64,000 bases of DNA from Parasaccharibacter apium (GCF_002592045.1 NZ_MEJG01000004.1:151940-215939), one strand, 5' to 3'. Shown: positions 31,572 through 43,856, numbered from the stretch's first letter. Numbers and translations are program-made. The notes: generated by a model from the sequence alone, not told the origin.

Positions 31572-32514
31572 GCGGCACCTTTTGGAAATGATGCAACCGC
31601 CGCTGATACGCCCATGGGTCTTTACGCGTCACCAACGCCCCGGCTGGGGTATGAACCCAGTCATAAAGACGTGTGAGCAAAAACCGTAACGCCGCCCCTT
31701 GGCATAAGACCGGCAAAGCCGCCCGCTCTGCATCACTTAGGGGGCGAATCTGCTCGTAACCTTGTAAAAGAGCCTCTGCCCGGTCGGGTTGATAATCCTG
31801 CTCGGCTTTAAAGCACCACGCATTTACACAAATAGCGAGGTCATAAGCGAGGAAGTCCGTACAAGCGAAGTAGAAGTCGATAATGCCGGATAATATCTCG
31901 CCTTCAAAAAAGACATTATCTACGAATAAATCAGCATGAATCTGCCCACGCGGTAAATCATTCGCCTCTGGCCATGCCTTAATGACCGCAGCGAGAGCCT
32001 CTTTTGTTTCTGTAATGAGGGCTGCTACAGCCTCATCACCGCCATCGGTGCAACTTGCAAATACGCTTTGCCATCCCTGTGGCCCAAGGGCGTTGGGACG
32101 TTCCGCCTTATAGCTTTGCCCGGCCTTATGCAAACGCGCCAAAGCCTGTCCCACTTGCGCACACGCCGCTGGTGTAATCTCCTCCCGTGCGTGCCCCTCA
32201 AGGAAGCTGACAATCACAGCAGGCTTACCCGCTAATTGCCGCAATACGCGGCCATCCCGCGCCATGATAGGTTGAGGGCACGCAATATCATGCTGCGCTA
32301 AATGACCCATCAACCCCAAGAACCACGGCAATTCTTGCGGGTTCATGCGTTTTTCAAAGATGGTTAGGATAAAACGGCCTTGCGTGGTCTTGAGCAAGAA
32401 ATTGCTATTTTCAATGCCCTCAGCGATCCCGTCAAAGGATTGTAAATCCCCTATAGAATAAAGGGAGAGGAAGTCCCGTAAGACCTCCTCATCTAACTCC
32501 GTATAAACGGCCAT
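31561..32514 (-). CDS. thrB: Homoserine kinase, type II (aminoglycoside-phosphotransferase fold)
   Basis: Phosphorylates homoserine on the way to threonine. The 317 aa are of the APH-fold ThrB used by alphaproteobacteria, not the GHMP form. Markers are GIENSNFLL near the N-terminus, the catalytic loop RGQIHADLFVDNVFF and the DFG-like IIDFYFACTDFLAYDLA. It begins 6 bases after ispH and overlaps rnhA at its end. Confidence 0.92.
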   Translation of the reverse strand: MAVYTELDEEVLRDFLSLYSIGDLQSFDGIAEGIENSNFLLKTTQGRFILTIFEKRMNPQELPWFLGLMGHLAQHDIACPQPIMARDGRVLRQLAGKPAVIVSFLEGHAREEITPAACAQVGQALARLHKAGQSYKAERPNALGPQGWQSVFASCTDGGDEAVAALITETKEALAAVIKAWPEANDLPRGQIHADLFVDNVFFEGEILSGIIDFYFACTDFLAYDLAICVNAWCFKAEQDYQPDRAEALLQGYEQIRPLSDAERAALPVLCQGAALRFLLTRLYDWVHTPAGALVTRKDPWAYQRRLHHFQKVPHVP

Positions 32515-32520
32515 AAGGCT

Positions 32521-33543
32521 TTAGACCGCATCCGCCAGAGGCTGTGGCAAGCGGAAATTGATGTTCTCCTCCTTCACAATGCGCTCCTCAATAGTGACAT
32601 CATAGCGAGCGGAAAGCTCCTCTATCATCTCCTGCACCAAGCTCTCCGGTGCGGAAGCCCCGGCACTCATCCCTAATGTTTTGACGCCATCTAATTCGCT
32701 CCAATCCATGTCGGAGACTTTCGGCACCAAGAGGGCACGCTTTGCAAGAGAGCGTTCTGCCACTTCGCGCAGCCGTTGCGAATTGGAGGAGTTGGGCGAG
32801 CCAATAACAATCACCAAATCACATTCCGCAGCCAGCTCCTTAACCGCCATTTGGCGATTCGTCGTGGCGTAACAAATATCTTCCCGCCGCGGCCCCACAA
32901 TATTAGGGAAACGCGTGCGCAGAATATCAACAATCTCCGCTGTATCATCAACTGAGAGCGTTGTTTGAGTAATGAAGGCGAGGCGGTCCACATCCTTCGG
33001 TTGAACCTCAGCAGCCTCACGCGCATCATTAATCAAGGTGACGGCTCCGGGAGGGAGCTGCCCCATTGTTCCCACAACTTCGGGGTGGCCTGCATGACCA
33101 ATCATCAAAATATGACGCTGCTCTGGCCCACCACCGGCAAAGTGACGCTCTGCCTCCCGATGGACTTTAGAGACAAGCGGGCATGTGGCATCCAAATATA
33201 AAAGGTTACGCCGCTGCGCCTCCGCTGGCACGGATTTCGGCACACCATGGGCGGAGAACACTACATGACCATCTTCAGGAACTTCATCTAGCTCCTCTAC
33301 AAAAATGGCCCCTTTGGCTTCCAGACCTTCTACAACCGTGCGGTTATGAACAATCTCATGGCGGACATAAACAGGCGCGCCGTAGCGACGCAAAGCCTCT
33401 TCCACCACACGAATAGCCCGATCCACCCCCGCACAAAAGCCTCGCGGGCCTGCGAGTAGAATCTTTAACTTGGGCCGAGAGGTCGGCGAATCTGCTCCGG
33501 GGTTAGCAGAGTTGGCGGTTACAGGTGTCGTCTGTTCTGACAT
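32521..33543 (-). CDS. ispH: IspH, 4-hydroxy-3-methylbut-2-enyl diphosphate reductase
   Basis: Last step of the MEP isoprenoid pathway, producing IPP and DMAPP. The three [4Fe-4S] cysteines lie in [22 protein letters not shown] and [10 protein letters not shown]. Other family markers are [20 protein letters not shown], the catalytic-Glu region [10 protein letters not shown] and [11 protein letters not shown]. 340 aa with an extra ~25-residue Pro/Ser-rich N-terminus. First gene of the ispH-thrB-rnhA transcript. Confidence 0.97.
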   Translation of the reverse strand: MSEQTTPVTANSANPGADSPTSRPKLKILLAGPRGFCAGVDRAIRVVEEALRRYGAPVYVRHEIVHNRTVVEGLEAKGAIFVEELDEVPEDGHVVFSAHGVPKSVPAEAQRRNLLYLDATCPLVSKVHREAERHFAGGGPEQRHILMIGHAGHPEVVGTMGQLPPGAVTLINDAREAAEVQPKDVDRLAFITQTTLSVDDTAEIVDILRTRFPNIVGPRREDICYATTNRQMAVKELAAECDLVIVIGSPNSSNSQRLREVAERSLAKRALLVPKVSDMDWSELDGVKTLGMSAGASAPESLVQEMIEELSARYDVTIEERIVKEENINFRLPQPLADAV

Positions 33544-33706
33544 AATCTTCCCCAGGCAGGCGATAAACGATACGATATTGAACGGTTCGGCAATACCTCA
33601 TACAAAGATATAGCATATAAAGCATCACCTTTGGGCCCTTATATCGTCCGTATTGCCGTCTGCTGCAATGTCCTACACCCATTTTCTATGGAGTTTTCTG
33701 AATCCG

Positions 33707-34309
33707 ATGCCCGCATTCTCTCCCTCTTCCCCTATATTCTCCCGCTTGATGGGGGGTTTCGGTGCCCTCATGCTCATTAGTTTTCTTACCGGCTGCGAAG
33801 GTGCTGATACCACACATACCTTCGCCCCAGCATGCCCCAAATTTGATGTGCCCGGCCCCTTAGCGGACCTCATTACTTATGATGGCAAAGGGCTGGATGC
33901 TGCACACAGGCTCACCTCAACGCATATATTAGCTGTGCAAGGTGATTGTCGTACCGGCCCGCAAGATGAGCAAAAACGCCCCCTTACCCGTGTACGTCTT
34001 AGCTTGAACCTCCAACTAGAGCGTGGTCCCGCCGCAAAGGGCGATACCGTAACCATCCCGTATTTTGTGGCCATCCTACAAGATGGAAAGATTGTAGATA
34101 AAAAAATCTTCACCGAGACGCTAAAATTAACACCTGCGCTCTCCATCACACAGGTTAATACGCCGTTGCGTTTTATTGATATCCCAACGGGCAATAATCC
34201 GCAGATCAGCCCTTACTCTATGGAGATCGGCTTGCAGCTAAACCATGATGAATTAGATTATAATCGGACCCATTTACGCGCAGCTCAATTCCAAGAACAT
34301 GTGCAATAA
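33707..34309 (+). CDS. Putative lipoprotein, function unknown
   Basis: About 200 aa. A signal peptide ends in lipobox LISFLTGC, giving a predicted outer-membrane or periplasmic lipoprotein. The mature part starts with a short Cys-containing segment (FAPACPKFDVPG), then beta-rich sequence with VRLSLNLQL and TIPYFVAIL. I recognise no named domain. The ATG at 33707 is chosen because it gives a compact signal peptide and has GGAG upstream; the frame is open from a TTG at 33653. It is divergent from ispH. Confidence 0.68.
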   Translation: MPAFSPSSPIFSRLMGGFGALMLISFLTGCEGADTTHTFAPACPKFDVPGPLADLITYDGKGLDAAHRLTSTHILAVQGDCRTGPQDEQKRPLTRVRLSLNLQLERGPAAKGDTVTIPYFVAILQDGKIVDKKIFTETLKLTPALSITQVNTPLRFIDIPTGNNPQISPYSMEIGLQLNHDELDYNRTHLRAAQFQEHVQ

Positions 34310-34326
34310 CGAGCGGCGCTACCCCC

Positions 34327-35430
34327 CTATATCGCGGTAAACTGCCGCCATGTATGATCATCATCAGAGAGCGTGCCGAATGTCTGGCCAATGAGGTAAT
34401 CAGCCACGGCACGTTCATTAAAGAGTTGATGATAACGCTGCCACCCCGCCCGAGCGACATCTTGGCGGCTTTTGGGATGTTGATGGAAGAAACAGATAGC
34501 CTCACTAAGCTCATCTATTGTACTAAAAAACCCCATCTCTCGCTCAGAAAAAAGGCAATCATAGCCTGTTTGTCGCTCCATAAATACAAGCTGTCCATTA
34601 CCGAGCATCTGTGCAAGACGATCTGAACTATAAAGATGATAATCCGCCCGGCGGCTAATATTAAGGCCCATCGCGCTCTGCTCTAGTAACGCAGCGTAAG
34701 CAGGCCCGCTCACATAAGGCTGCCCGCGTACCCCTGCATACGCATAGCGCATAGTGGGCGGCAATGTCCCCTCTAACATCTGACAAAACTGGTTCATCTC
34801 CCAGCTCTGCCCACAAATGAGCCGCTCGCGCGCTGGATTACCGCAAGAGTAAAAAAGGTCCGCTTCTATATTTTGACGCGCAAAAGCCTGACCACGCTCT
34901 ACACTCGCATCTACTGGATTAGGCAGAAAATAAACACGCCCGCCTTCTCCTATAATCTCACGCACAATCGGCCCCGCCGTGGAGATGAAACTAGCATCCA
35001 CCACCTGATGCCGGGCAGCAAAATCCCGCACATTATCAGGGACAAATAACGCATCAATATTCCATTGTACGATGAGCATTCCTGGCTGCTGGCGGCGTAT
35101 CTCCGCAATGACAGCAGGGGGAATCATATAGCCATGACCTAATAAAAGAAGGTCCGGCGCACTTAGCGCGAGGAATTCCTTCAACGCACGCCATAAATAC
35201 CGCCGCCCTAATTTGCGGCTGCCAAACCATCCCCCCGCACGCGCAACATCGCGGTAGGAGAGATCAATAACGTGATGCCCGTTGCGGACTAACCCGTGAG
35301 AGAGCTTACCCCCCACACTAAACTGGCTAGGGGCGTTTCTCTTCAAACTAAAAAAGAAATCCCCGACATGGACAATCTTCAACGGACGCGCCGTAACCCA
35401 TCCGCCTCCCCCATGTCGGGCATTGTGCAC
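34327..35430 (-). CDS. CgeB-like glycosyltransferase (GT-B fold)
   Basis: About 367 aa, GT4/CgeB-like. An N-terminal Rossmann start LKIVHVGDFFFSLKRNAP, a mid-protein VQWNIDALFVPDN, and the C-terminal half with GLNISRRADYHLYSSDRLAQ, QLVFMERQTGYD and FFSTIDELSEAI match the Glyco_trans_1_2 region. The GTG at 35430 is chosen: AAGGA lies just before it and it begins 2 bases after the stop of the coiled-coil gene, so the two are coupled. Substrate unknown. Confidence 0.8.
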   Translation of the reverse strand: MHNARHGGGGWVTARPLKIVHVGDFFFSLKRNAPSQFSVGGKLSHGLVRNGHHVIDLSYRDVARAGGWFGSRKLGRRYLWRALKEFLALSAPDLLLLGHGYMIPPAVIAEIRRQQPGMLIVQWNIDALFVPDNVRDFAARHQVVDASFISTAGPIVREIIGEGGRVYFLPNPVDASVERGQAFARQNIEADLFYSCGNPARERLICGQSWEMNQFCQMLEGTLPPTMRYAYAGVRGQPYVSGPAYAALLEQSAMGLNISRRADYHLYSSDRLAQMLGNGQLVFMERQTGYDCLFSEREMGFFSTIDELSEAICFFHQHPKSRQDVARAGWQRYHQLFNERAVADYLIGQTFGTLSDDDHTWRQFTAI

Positions 35431-35431
35431 T

Positions 35432-36031
35432 CTAATCCTTCCACCACTGTACTGGTTTTTGGTTGGATTCATCCGCCTCAACAGACGCCGCTTTCACCTT
35501 TGTAGCCGAAGCAGACTTTTTACGCTGTTGCCCACGCAACTGGTGCAACTCCGACCTAAGGCACAAAATCTCTTCATCACGCTGTTGTATCAGCTTCTTG
35601 CCTTCATCAACCTGCAAACGCAAATGCGTTATTTGCGTTGTCGCCGTACGGACACGATCCCCCAGAATAGCTAACTCGGCCTCTGCATCGTGCGATCGGC
35701 GTCTCTCCCGCTGCAAGCTCTGCTTTAACCGCTCTTGCTCCTGCCCCACCTCGATTGTCGCAGCAATACGGTTTACGTTCCGCTTCTGCCCTGGGCGTGC
35801 GAGGGTCTGATGTTCCACAACCACTGTATCGTCCCCTGCAAAACGGCGACGACGCGTTGTTGTCTGCTGGTTTACCCGCCCCCTAAAGGGAACACGCCCT
35901 GACGCACCACTATTTTGCTGCCGATTACCAACCATTCCCGGTTGAGACGGTGACACAGTGTCATTACCCATCCCCATTCTCTCCAACGCTTCACGGAGAG
36001 AATGCTCGGTTAGATACGATTCATCCTGCAT
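35432..36031 (-). CDS. Coiled-coil protein of unknown function
   Basis: About 199 aa, no recognised family. The N-terminal half is polar, Gln/Arg/Gly-rich and probably disordered. Residues from about 95 to 165 form a heptad-rich coiled coil (QERLKQSLQRERRRSHDAEA onward). A Lys/Ala-rich linker and the distinctive end KPVQWWKD follow. The tight coupling to the downstream CgeB-like transferase suggests the two act together. The ATG at 36031 is preferred over a TTG at 36049. Confidence 0.65.
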   Translation of the reverse strand: MQDESYLTEHSLREALERMGMGNDTVSPSQPGMVGNRQQNSGASGRVPFRGRVNQQTTTRRRRFAGDDTVVVEHQTLARPGQKRNVNRIAATIEVGQEQERLKQSLQRERRRSHDAEAELAILGDRVRTATTQITHLRLQVDEGKKLIQQRDEEILCLRSELHQLRGQQRKKSASATKVKAASVEADESNQKPVQWWKD

Positions 36032-36198
36032 TGTCTGTAATTTCAACAATCTTCAATAAAGTTATACGATTCAAGCCACTATCACTCCCTCTATTCTCCA
36101 TAATATCTACCTCCTAAAAGATATGACTTATAGATTAGAGGGAATAATAGGTCTCTATTCCCAACGACTACTTGCCTCTGCCACATTACAATGAAAAT

Positions 36199-36223
36199 GT
36201 CAAAAATAAGATAACATTTTGAC
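36199..36223 (-). terminator. Possible weak terminator after the DUF4142 gene
   Basis: GTCAAAA (36199-36205) / TTTTGAC (36217-36223), an AT-rich 7-bp stem about 30 bases past the stop of the minus-strand gene. The surrounding 36032-36252 gap is AT-rich and otherwise empty. Confidence 0.35.
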
Positions 36224-36252
36224 AGGTCGCCGATTAGCCGTTTCTAGAAATT

Positions 36253-36801
36253 TTAACGATGAATTAACCCATTACCTTGCACTTGGCATTGCTCTAATAA
36301 GGTTACTAGCGCACCGGCAAGGCTTTTCATCTCCGCTGTGCTTCCATTTTTCTGCACAGCCTTTAATTCCGCCCGTTCTTTTGCTGTGGAGGAATGTGTT
36401 AAATTGTATAGAAAATTTCTATCAAAGGGACGACCATACAGCTTCCCTAAGCGTGTTAGGCGGTTCTTATCCTGTGCTGATTGAGCATCTGACAAAGCAA
36501 GATTAAAATTTGTTGCCAGTTTTTGCGCTGCCACATGCGTTTTATCGTAATCCTGCACCATTTGGCGAGCAAAACCCTTCACTAACTCATCACTACTATG
36601 GGTCTCAGCCAAACTCGCCATAGCCTTCATGTAAACAGCTCGAGACTCAATTTTCTGCAACATTGCCACATCACTTACAGACAGTTTAGGCGGCGTTACT
36701 GGCCCTTTAGGTAGAGGCGGAACCCGCGGTGCTGAAGGCGGGAATAATGCACACCCCCCCATAGCCAAAAATGCAATACATAATATGGAATGACGTTTCA
36801 T
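36253..36801 (-). CDS. DUF4142 lipoprotein
   Basis: 182 aa. Signal peptide with lipobox AMGGCAL (Cys about 17), a Pro-rich spacer, then a helical DUF4142 domain (ferritin-like fold) with LSVSDVAMLQKIESRAVYMK, the characteristic SSDELVKGFARQMVQDYDKTH, and a leucine-rich last helix. The family is predicted periplasmic and common in acetic acid bacteria and rhizobia; no biochemical role is established. Divergent from the DUF423 gene. Confidence 0.82.
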   Translation of the reverse strand: MKRHSILCIAFLAMGGCALFPPSAPRVPPLPKGPVTPPKLSVSDVAMLQKIESRAVYMKAMASLAETHSSDELVKGFARQMVQDYDKTHVAAQKLATNFNLALSDAQSAQDKNRLTRLGKLYGRPFDRNFLYNLTHSSTAKERAELKAVQKNGSTAEMKSLAGALVTLLEQCQVQGNGLIHR

Positions 36802-36876
36802 AATTTTCTCTTCTCATCCTCCCAAACACATGGAACACTCAACAACAGTCGTTAATTACGTCAGGTTATAACCAAT

Positions 36877-37296
36877 ATGCAGCAACATAACAGGACGATT
36901 CCTACCTATATCCATAGGATTTTACGTTATCTTTTCGCTTTCGGAGCCTTCTATGCCAGCCTCGCCGTTGCTAGCCAAGCCCTAGCCACCCATCTGCCCG
37001 GCGCCGCTTTTCTATCTCCACAAGGCAGAGATATGCTCCATAGAGCTGCCGACATTGCTTTATGGCACGGAATCGCCCTCTGTGCCCTAAGCTTAGGAGC
37101 CTCCCAACTGCATCCGCTACGTCTTACATGCGGCTGCATAGGTCTGGCCCTCGGCACCACCCTCTTTAGTATCCCTGTTGCACTTCATGGAGTTGGGGTC
37201 TTATTCCCTGCACGACTAGCCCCCTTAGGGGGAACAATGCTCATCCTGTCGTGGTTATGTGTAGCGTCCTCTGCTCTACAACGGAGGGGCGCTTAA
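36877..37296 (+). CDS. DUF423 membrane protein
   Basis: 139 aa with four predicted transmembrane helices. Markers of DUF423 are FGAFYASLAVASQALATHLP near the N-terminus, RAADIALWHGIALCALS, and LGTTLFSIPVALHGVGVL. Family function is unknown. It overlaps the convergent gene at 37293 by four bases. Confidence 0.82.
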   Translation: MQQHNRTIPTYIHRILRYLFAFGAFYASLAVASQALATHLPGAAFLSPQGRDMLHRAADIALWHGIALCALSLGASQLHPLRLTCGCIGLALGTTLFSIPVALHGVGVLFPARLAPLGGTMLILSWLCVASSALQRRGA

Positions 37297-37622
37297 CGCC
37301 CGCGTATTTTTTGCAACAGCCATAATCCTGACAGCTGGATTAACAGGGCAAGCACAAAAGCCCCTAACACAATACCCAGCAGGATGAGTTGCTCCCGCCC
37401 CAAAGCTGTTTCTATATGCAGCAGCGTATAAAGTTGCTGCCACCACGCTGTCCCCGCGACATATTGCACAGCATGAAACACAGGAGAGCAGAATCGCACA
37501 AGCAGGAGGAAACCAAACGTTAGCCCCAACAACACGACCATACGACCAAGCGTAGAGGCAACCGATACCTCTTTACGCGACGTTTTATAAAAAATTGGCC
37601 GTTTCCGTCTCACCTCAAACAC
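37293..37622 (-). CDS. Small two-helix membrane protein, unknown
   Basis: 109 aa. Basic N-terminus (VRRKRPIFYKTSRK), helix 1 at about 28-46 (VVLLGLTFGFLLLVRFC), a short loop, helix 2 at about 80-103, and a basic end KIRGR. No family recognised. The start is GTG at 37622 with AGGATGG upstream; an ATG at 37541 is possible but would trim helix 1. Confidence 0.6.
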   Translation of the reverse strand: MFEVRRKRPIFYKTSRKEVSVASTLGRMVVLLGLTFGFLLLVRFCSPVFHAVQYVAGTAWWQQLYTLLHIETALGREQLILLGIVLGAFVLALLIQLSGLWLLQKIRGR

Positions 37623-37750
37623 CCATCCTGCTCACAACGTAAAGATAGCCTAACAGGAAATCATAGTTGATCAAGGAATCCAGGCCGCGAAAGGCCATTT
37701 TCAGCATCGTATTGTTACAGTTTCTCTACCTTCCTCTCTTAGGAGTACGT

Positions 37751-38955
37751 CTAGCCCTTTATCCCCGCCACAAAATCCTTCAATCGCTCGCAGGCTTCGG
37801 CAAGCTCTGCATCGGCGGCCGCAAAGGAGAGCCGTAAATGTGGGCCATAACCAAAGGCAGAGCCGGGAACTGTAGCGATGTGCGCTTCCTCCAACAGAGC
37901 CTCAGCAAAGGCAACATCATCTTTTAACAAACGCCCCCCGGCTGAATGCATGCCCATCAAAGTAGATAAGCCGGGATAAGCATAAAATGCCCCTTGCGGC
38001 ATAGCGCAGCTAAGCCCGGTAATCTGCTGTAAAGCCCCGACCACAACGCCACGTCGCCGCTCATAAGTTGCTCGCATCGCCTGCACCCCGGCCATATCTT
38101 CCCGCAAAGCCGTGGCGGCCCCGCCTTGTGCTAAGGTACAAATGCCGGATGTCGCATTGCCCTGTACTTTAATCATCGCCTTAATGAGCGGCACAGGACC
38201 ACAAGCGAAGCCAACACGCCAGCCAGTCATCGCATAGGCTTTGCTCATCCCATTGATGATGAGGACACGCTCTGCCAAATCCGGCGCGACATTGAGCAAA
38301 GAAAGATGCGCTTTACCATCAAAGGTGAGATGCTCGTAAATCTCGTCACTCATCACCATGACATGCGGGGCATCGCGCAACACAGCAGCAATCGCCTCCA
38401 AATCAGCGCGCTCTAAAATAGCCCCGGTCGGATTATTGGGGAAGTTCAGCACAAGCCAACGCGTGCGTGGAGTGATTGCTGAGCGAATCGCTTCTGCTTG
38501 TGGGCGAAAGCCATCTTCCTCCCGGCAAGGGACCTCCACCGGCACACCACCAAACATCCGCGCAATGAGGGGATAACTCACCCAATAAGGAGCGGGAACA
38601 ACAACCTCATCCCCCTCATTTAAGGAGGCCATAAACGCATTAAAAATAGCTTGTTTGCCGCCATTACAGACCATCAACTGCTCTAGCGATACATCCAACC
38701 CATTATCCCGCTTAAACTTTGCCGCAATGGCCTCCAATAGCGGCTTCTGACCGGGAATTGGCGGATAGCCAGTATGCCCCGCGCGGACTTCTGCCACCGC
38801 ACCTTCCAACGCGGCGTTAGGCGATGGGAAATCCGGCTGGCCCAAGGCTAAGGAAATCACCGGCTTACCCTGCGCTTTAAGCTCACGCGCACGCGCGGCC
38901 ATAGCAATGGTTGCTGGTGTGGGTAATGTCGCTAAACGCTCGGCTGGTTTAAACA

Positions 38956-38956
<1 letters not shown>
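37751..38956 (-). CDS. Class I/II PLP aminotransferase, aspartate type (copy 1)
   Basis: Fold-type I aminotransferase of 401 aa. PLP lysine in [16 protein letters not shown]; cofactor contacts in NFPNNPTGA and SDEIYEHLTFDG; family start VISLALGQPDFPSP. Substrate is probably aspartate or an aromatic amino acid. Its ATG shares a base with the TAA of the upstream paralogue (TAATG), so the two are strictly coupled. Confidence 0.88.
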
Positions 38957-40170
<1,214 letters not shown>

Positions 40171-40207
40171 TTACATCTTTAACAGGGGCTTCTTAGGCCC
40201 CTTGCAC

Positions 40208-41317
40208 TTAAGCGCGGGCGCGCAATGCTTTAAGAACAGCCGCACCCATCTCCTCAGTCCCCACGGGGGTATCGCCCGCCGCCGCAATATCTGCCGTCCG
40301 TAACCCAGAGGCCAGAACATCAGACACGGCTTGCTCAATCAACGCAGCATCCTCACCACGCTCCAGCGAATAACGCAGTAACATCGCTAAGGAGAGGATT
40401 TGCGCAAGCGGGTTCGCAATGCCCTTGCCCGCAATATCGGGTGCACTCCCATGGATGGGCTCATATAAAGCCGCGCGTTTATCACTCCCGGCCGGTGTGC
40501 CTAATGTGGCAGAAGGCAACATGCCTAAAGAGCCCGTCAACATCGAGGCGAGGTCAGATAATAAATCCCCAAAGAGATTCCCCGTAACCATCACATCAAA
40601 TTGCCGTGGGTCCCGCACGAGCTGCATCGCACAATTATCAGCTAACATGTGGGTCAGCGTGACATCGCTATATTCACGTTTATGTAGGTCCGTCACAACC
40701 TCACGCCAGAGCAGGCCGCTCTCCATGACATTGCCCTTCTCTACCGAGCAAACACGACCACTCCGCAAACGAGCGAGGTCGAACGCTACACAAGCCACAC
40801 GCTCAATCTCGGCTGTGGTGTAAACTTCGGTATTAATCCCGCGCTTTGTGCCATCGGGGAGGGTCTCAATACCGCGCGGCTCGCCAAAATACACACCGCC
40901 GACCGTCTCACGCACAATCATCAAATCCAACCCACGCACCACATCCGGCTTTAACGCAGATGCCGATAATAGCGGGTCGAACAATTTGGCAGGACGTAGG
41001 TTTGCGTAAAGATTCAAATCCTTACGCAAGCGCAGAATAGCCACCTCTGGCCGGCGGTCAAAGGGGACATCCTTCCATGCTGGGTCCCCTACCGAGCCAA
41101 ATAAAACAGCATCGGCCGCTTTTGCTTTAGCAATCACCTCATCGCGGATAGGTACATCATATTTAGCCAGAGACGCCCCACCGACAAGGTCCTCCGACAA
41201 GTCAACATTAAGCCCGCGCTCGGCCTTCAACCAATCAATAATCTTGACCGCCTGAGCCATAATTTCTGGTCCGATGCCATCACCGGGCAGCAAAAGGATT
41301 TTATGTGAAGCACTCAT
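40208..41317 (-). CDS. leuB: 3-isopropylmalate dehydrogenase
   Basis: NAD+-dependent oxidative decarboxylase of leucine synthesis. Start [14 protein letters not shown], substrate-binding [40 protein letters not shown], the catalytic/metal segment [20 protein letters not shown] and NAD-binding [20 protein letters not shown]. 369 aa. Overlaps leuD by four bases (ATGA). Confidence 0.97.
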   Translation of the reverse strand: MSASHKILLLPGDGIGPEIMAQAVKIIDWLKAERGLNVDLSEDLVGGASLAKYDVPIRDEVIAKAKAADAVLFGSVGDPAWKDVPFDRRPEVAILRLRKDLNLYANLRPAKLFDPLLSASALKPDVVRGLDLMIVRETVGGVYFGEPRGIETLPDGTKRGINTEVYTTAEIERVACVAFDLARLRSGRVCSVEKGNVMESGLLWREVVTDLHKREYSDVTLTHMLADNCAMQLVRDPRQFDVMVTGNLFGDLLSDLASMLTGSLGMLPSATLGTPAGSDKRAALYEPIHGSAPDIAGKGIANPLAQILSLAMLLRYSLERGEDAALIEQAVSDVLASGLRTADIAAAGDTPVGTEEMGAAVLKALRARA

Positions 41318-41976
41318 GCTGTTTCTCCTTTTGCGCCAATGACGCTTTGCGGGCGGCTAGCTTGCTTCGTTGAAGGCACCCACGCGCGTGAAGGCCGGGC
41401 CTCAAAAGCGCGGATGGCCTCCTCATGAGTCTTCAGCGTTTGAGCCACATCATCCAGCCCTTCTAAAAGAACCTGACGGCGGAACGGGTCCATCTCAAAC
41501 GTCACGACCTCACCATCAGGGCGATGAATCTCTTGCTTTTCCAAGTCAACGGTTAAGCGCGCATTTTCACCATGGCTTGCATCCTCCATCAGAGCGAGGC
41601 ATTGCTCACGCGGCAGGCGAATGGGCAAAATGCCATTCTTAAAGCAGTTATTATAGAAAATATCGGCAAAGCTGGGCGCGATAACGCAACGAATACCGAA
41701 ATCCAACAACGCCCAAGGGGCATGCTCGCGCGAAGAACCACAGCCCAGATTATCTAGCGTGATGAGAATACCAGCCTTACGATAGGCTGGTTTATTCAGC
41801 ACGAAATCCGGGTTTTCTTTCCCCTCAGCATCATAACGTTGCCCGGCGAAAAGATGCTTACCCAACCCCGTGCGATGAATGGTTTTAAGAAAACGAGCGG
41901 GGATGATTTGGTCCGTATCCACATTCTCTTGTGGGAGAGCCGCTGCAACGCTGGTTAAACGTGTAAATTTTTCCAT
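41314..41976 (-). CDS. leuD: 3-isopropylmalate dehydratase, small subunit
   Basis: Swivel subunit of isopropylmalate isomerase, working with LeuC. Markers: [32 protein letters not shown] and [17 protein letters not shown]. The 220 aa include a ~15-residue C-terminal Ser/Arg-rich tail. It begins 2 bases after leuC and ends in an ATGA overlap with leuB. Confidence 0.97.
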   Translation of the reverse strand: MEKFTRLTSVAAALPQENVDTDQIIPARFLKTIHRTGLGKHLFAGQRYDAEGKENPDFVLNKPAYRKAGILITLDNLGCGSSREHAPWALLDFGIRCVIAPSFADIFYNNCFKNGILPIRLPREQCLALMEDASHGENARLTVDLEKQEIHRPDGEVVTFEMDPFRRQVLLEGLDDVAQTLKTHEEAIRAFEARPSRAWVPSTKQASRPQSVIGAKGETA

Positions 41977-41978
41977 GA

Positions 41979-43421
41979 TTAAGCGGCTCCTTCTGCCAAT
42001 TCAGGCTTTAACAAATCACGCGCATCACAGAGCGTCCCTGTCACAGCCGCCGCAGCGGCCATAGTGGGAGAGCAAAGATGCGTCCGCCCATCCGGGCCTT
42101 GCCGTCCCTCAAAATTACGGTTGGAGGTGGACGCAGAACGCTGCCCTGCACTGAGCTTATCGGGGTTCATACCCAAGCACATAGAGCAGCCCGCTTCGCG
42201 CCATTCAAACCCGGCTTCACGGAAGATTTTGTCCAGCCCTTCTTGCTCCGCAGCATAGCGCACAAGGCCAGAGCCCGGCACGACCATCGCGCGCACACCC
42301 TCAGCCACCTTCCGCCCCTTAAGGACTGCCGCAGCGGCGCGAAGGTCCTCAATACGGCTATTCGTACAAGAGCCGATAAAGACGACATCCACCGGTGTGC
42401 CGGCAATTTTCTGCCCTGCTTCTAGCCCCATATAGGCCAGCGTGCGGCGGATACGCTCGGCCTTGGCTGGGTCGGCAAACTCCTCAGGGCGAGGCACGGT
42501 GCCTGTAATGGGCAGGACATCTTCCGGGCTTGTCCCCCATGTGACAGACGGCGTAATTGCCGCGGCATCCAACACCACTTCTTCATCAAAATGCGCGCCA
42601 TCATCGGTAGCTAACGTCTTCCAATAAGCCACGGCTTGCTCGAAAGCCTCACCCTGCGGGGCAAAAGGACGGCCCTTTACATACGCAAAGGTCGTTTCAT
42701 CCGGTGCGACCATGCCTGCGCGCGCTCCGGCTTCGATAGACATATTACACAGCGTCATGCGCCCAGCCATATCCAGATTACGGATGGCAGAACCTGCAAA
42801 CTCAATCACATGGCCTGTCCCACCAGCTGTGCCGATACGGCCAATGATGCTGAGCATGATGTCCTTTGCCGTCACGCCCGGTGCGACATCACCCTCAACC
42901 CGCACACGCATATTCTTGCTACGCTTCTGAAGCAGCGTCTGGGTTGCCAATACATGCTCGACTTCAGACGTACCAATACCAAAAGCCAAAGAGCCAAAAG
43001 CCCCATGGGTGGAGGTATGGCTATCCCCGCACACAATCGTCATGCCGGGGAGGGAGACGCCTTGCTCTGGCCCAACCACATGCACAATGCCCTGCTGGCG
43101 GGACCGTAAAGGAAAATATGGAACGCCAAACTCTTTAACATTCGCCTCCAATGTTTCAATTTGAAGGCGGCTCTGCGGGTCTTCCACCGGTTGGGAGCGG
43201 TCAGAGGTCGGGACGTTATGGTCTGCCACAGCCATTGTGGCATCAGGACGCCGTACTGGGCGGCCCGCAGCCCGCAAACTCTCAAAAGCCTGCGGGCTGG
43301 TCACCTCATGGAGGAGGTGCCGGTCGATGTAGAGAAGGCTTGTTCCGTCATCAAGGGTTTTCACCACATGATCATCCCAGATCTTATCATATAAAGTTCT
43401 AGGGTTAGCCGGATGTTGCAT
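41979..43421 (-). CDS. leuC: 3-isopropylmalate dehydratase, large subunit
   Basis: [4Fe-4S] aconitase-family subunit interconverting 2- and 3-isopropylmalate. Cluster cysteines in FIGSCTNSR and [10 protein letters not shown]; substrate loop [20 protein letters not shown]. 480 aa. A ribosome site GGAGATGAG precedes the ATG. It begins only 33 bases after rplS, so the leucine genes may be read from the ribosomal-protein transcript; no leader peptide or attenuator fits in that gap. Confidence 0.97.
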   Translation of the reverse strand: MQHPANPRTLYDKIWDDHVVKTLDDGTSLLYIDRHLLHEVTSPQAFESLRAAGRPVRRPDATMAVADHNVPTSDRSQPVEDPQSRLQIETLEANVKEFGVPYFPLRSRQQGIVHVVGPEQGVSLPGMTIVCGDSHTSTHGAFGSLAFGIGTSEVEHVLATQTLLQKRSKNMRVRVEGDVAPGVTAKDIMLSIIGRIGTAGGTGHVIEFAGSAIRNLDMAGRMTLCNMSIEAGARAGMVAPDETTFAYVKGRPFAPQGEAFEQAVAYWKTLATDDGAHFDEEVVLDAAAITPSVTWGTSPEDVLPITGTVPRPEEFADPAKAERIRRTLAYMGLEAGQKIAGTPVDVVFIGSCTNSRIEDLRAAAAVLKGRKVAEGVRAMVVPGSGLVRYAAEQEGLDKIFREAGFEWREAGCSMCLGMNPDKLSAGQRSASTSNRNFEGRQGPDGRTHLCSPTMAAAAAVTGTLCDARDLLKPELAEGAA

Positions 43422-43454
43422 TCTCTCTCATCTCCTTTAATGAGAGCTGAAAAA

Positions 43455-43838
43455 TCAGCCCTCCTTTTTCACATCGCGTGGACGCTCGGCAATACGAGCG
43501 GACTTACCAGAGCGACCACGAAGGTAATATAGCTTCGCGCGACGCACCTTACCACGGCGCACTACTGTAATATCAGCAATGGCGGGGGAGAAAAGAGGGA
43601 AAACACGCTCCACACCCTCACCATTGGAGACTTTACGCACTGTAAAGCTGCTGCCAAGGCCACGGTTAGAGCGGGCAATCACGACCCCCTCAAACACCTG
43701 AACACGTTCGCGTGTGCCTTCCACAACGCGCACACCAACGCGCACCGTATCCCCCGCGGCGAACTCTGGCACGCTACGGATAGCAGCGAGACGCTCCATT
43801 TCGCGCGCCTCATATTGCTGAATGATGTTCATACTCAA
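43455..43838 (-). CDS. rplS: 50S ribosomal protein L19
   Basis: Located at the 30S-50S interface. The 127 aa carry [40 protein letters not shown] and the C-terminal [20 protein letters not shown], all L19 hallmarks. Last gene of rpsP-rimM-trmD-rplS, the standard bacterial order. Confidence 0.97.
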   Translation of the reverse strand: MSMNIIQQYEAREMERLAAIRSVPEFAAGDTVRVGVRVVEGTRERVQVFEGVVIARSNRGLGSSFTVRKVSNGEGVERVFPLFSPAIADITVVRRGKVRRAKLYYLRGRSGKSARIAERPRDVKKEG

Positions 43839-43856
43839 ACTCCTGCAAAAACAAAC

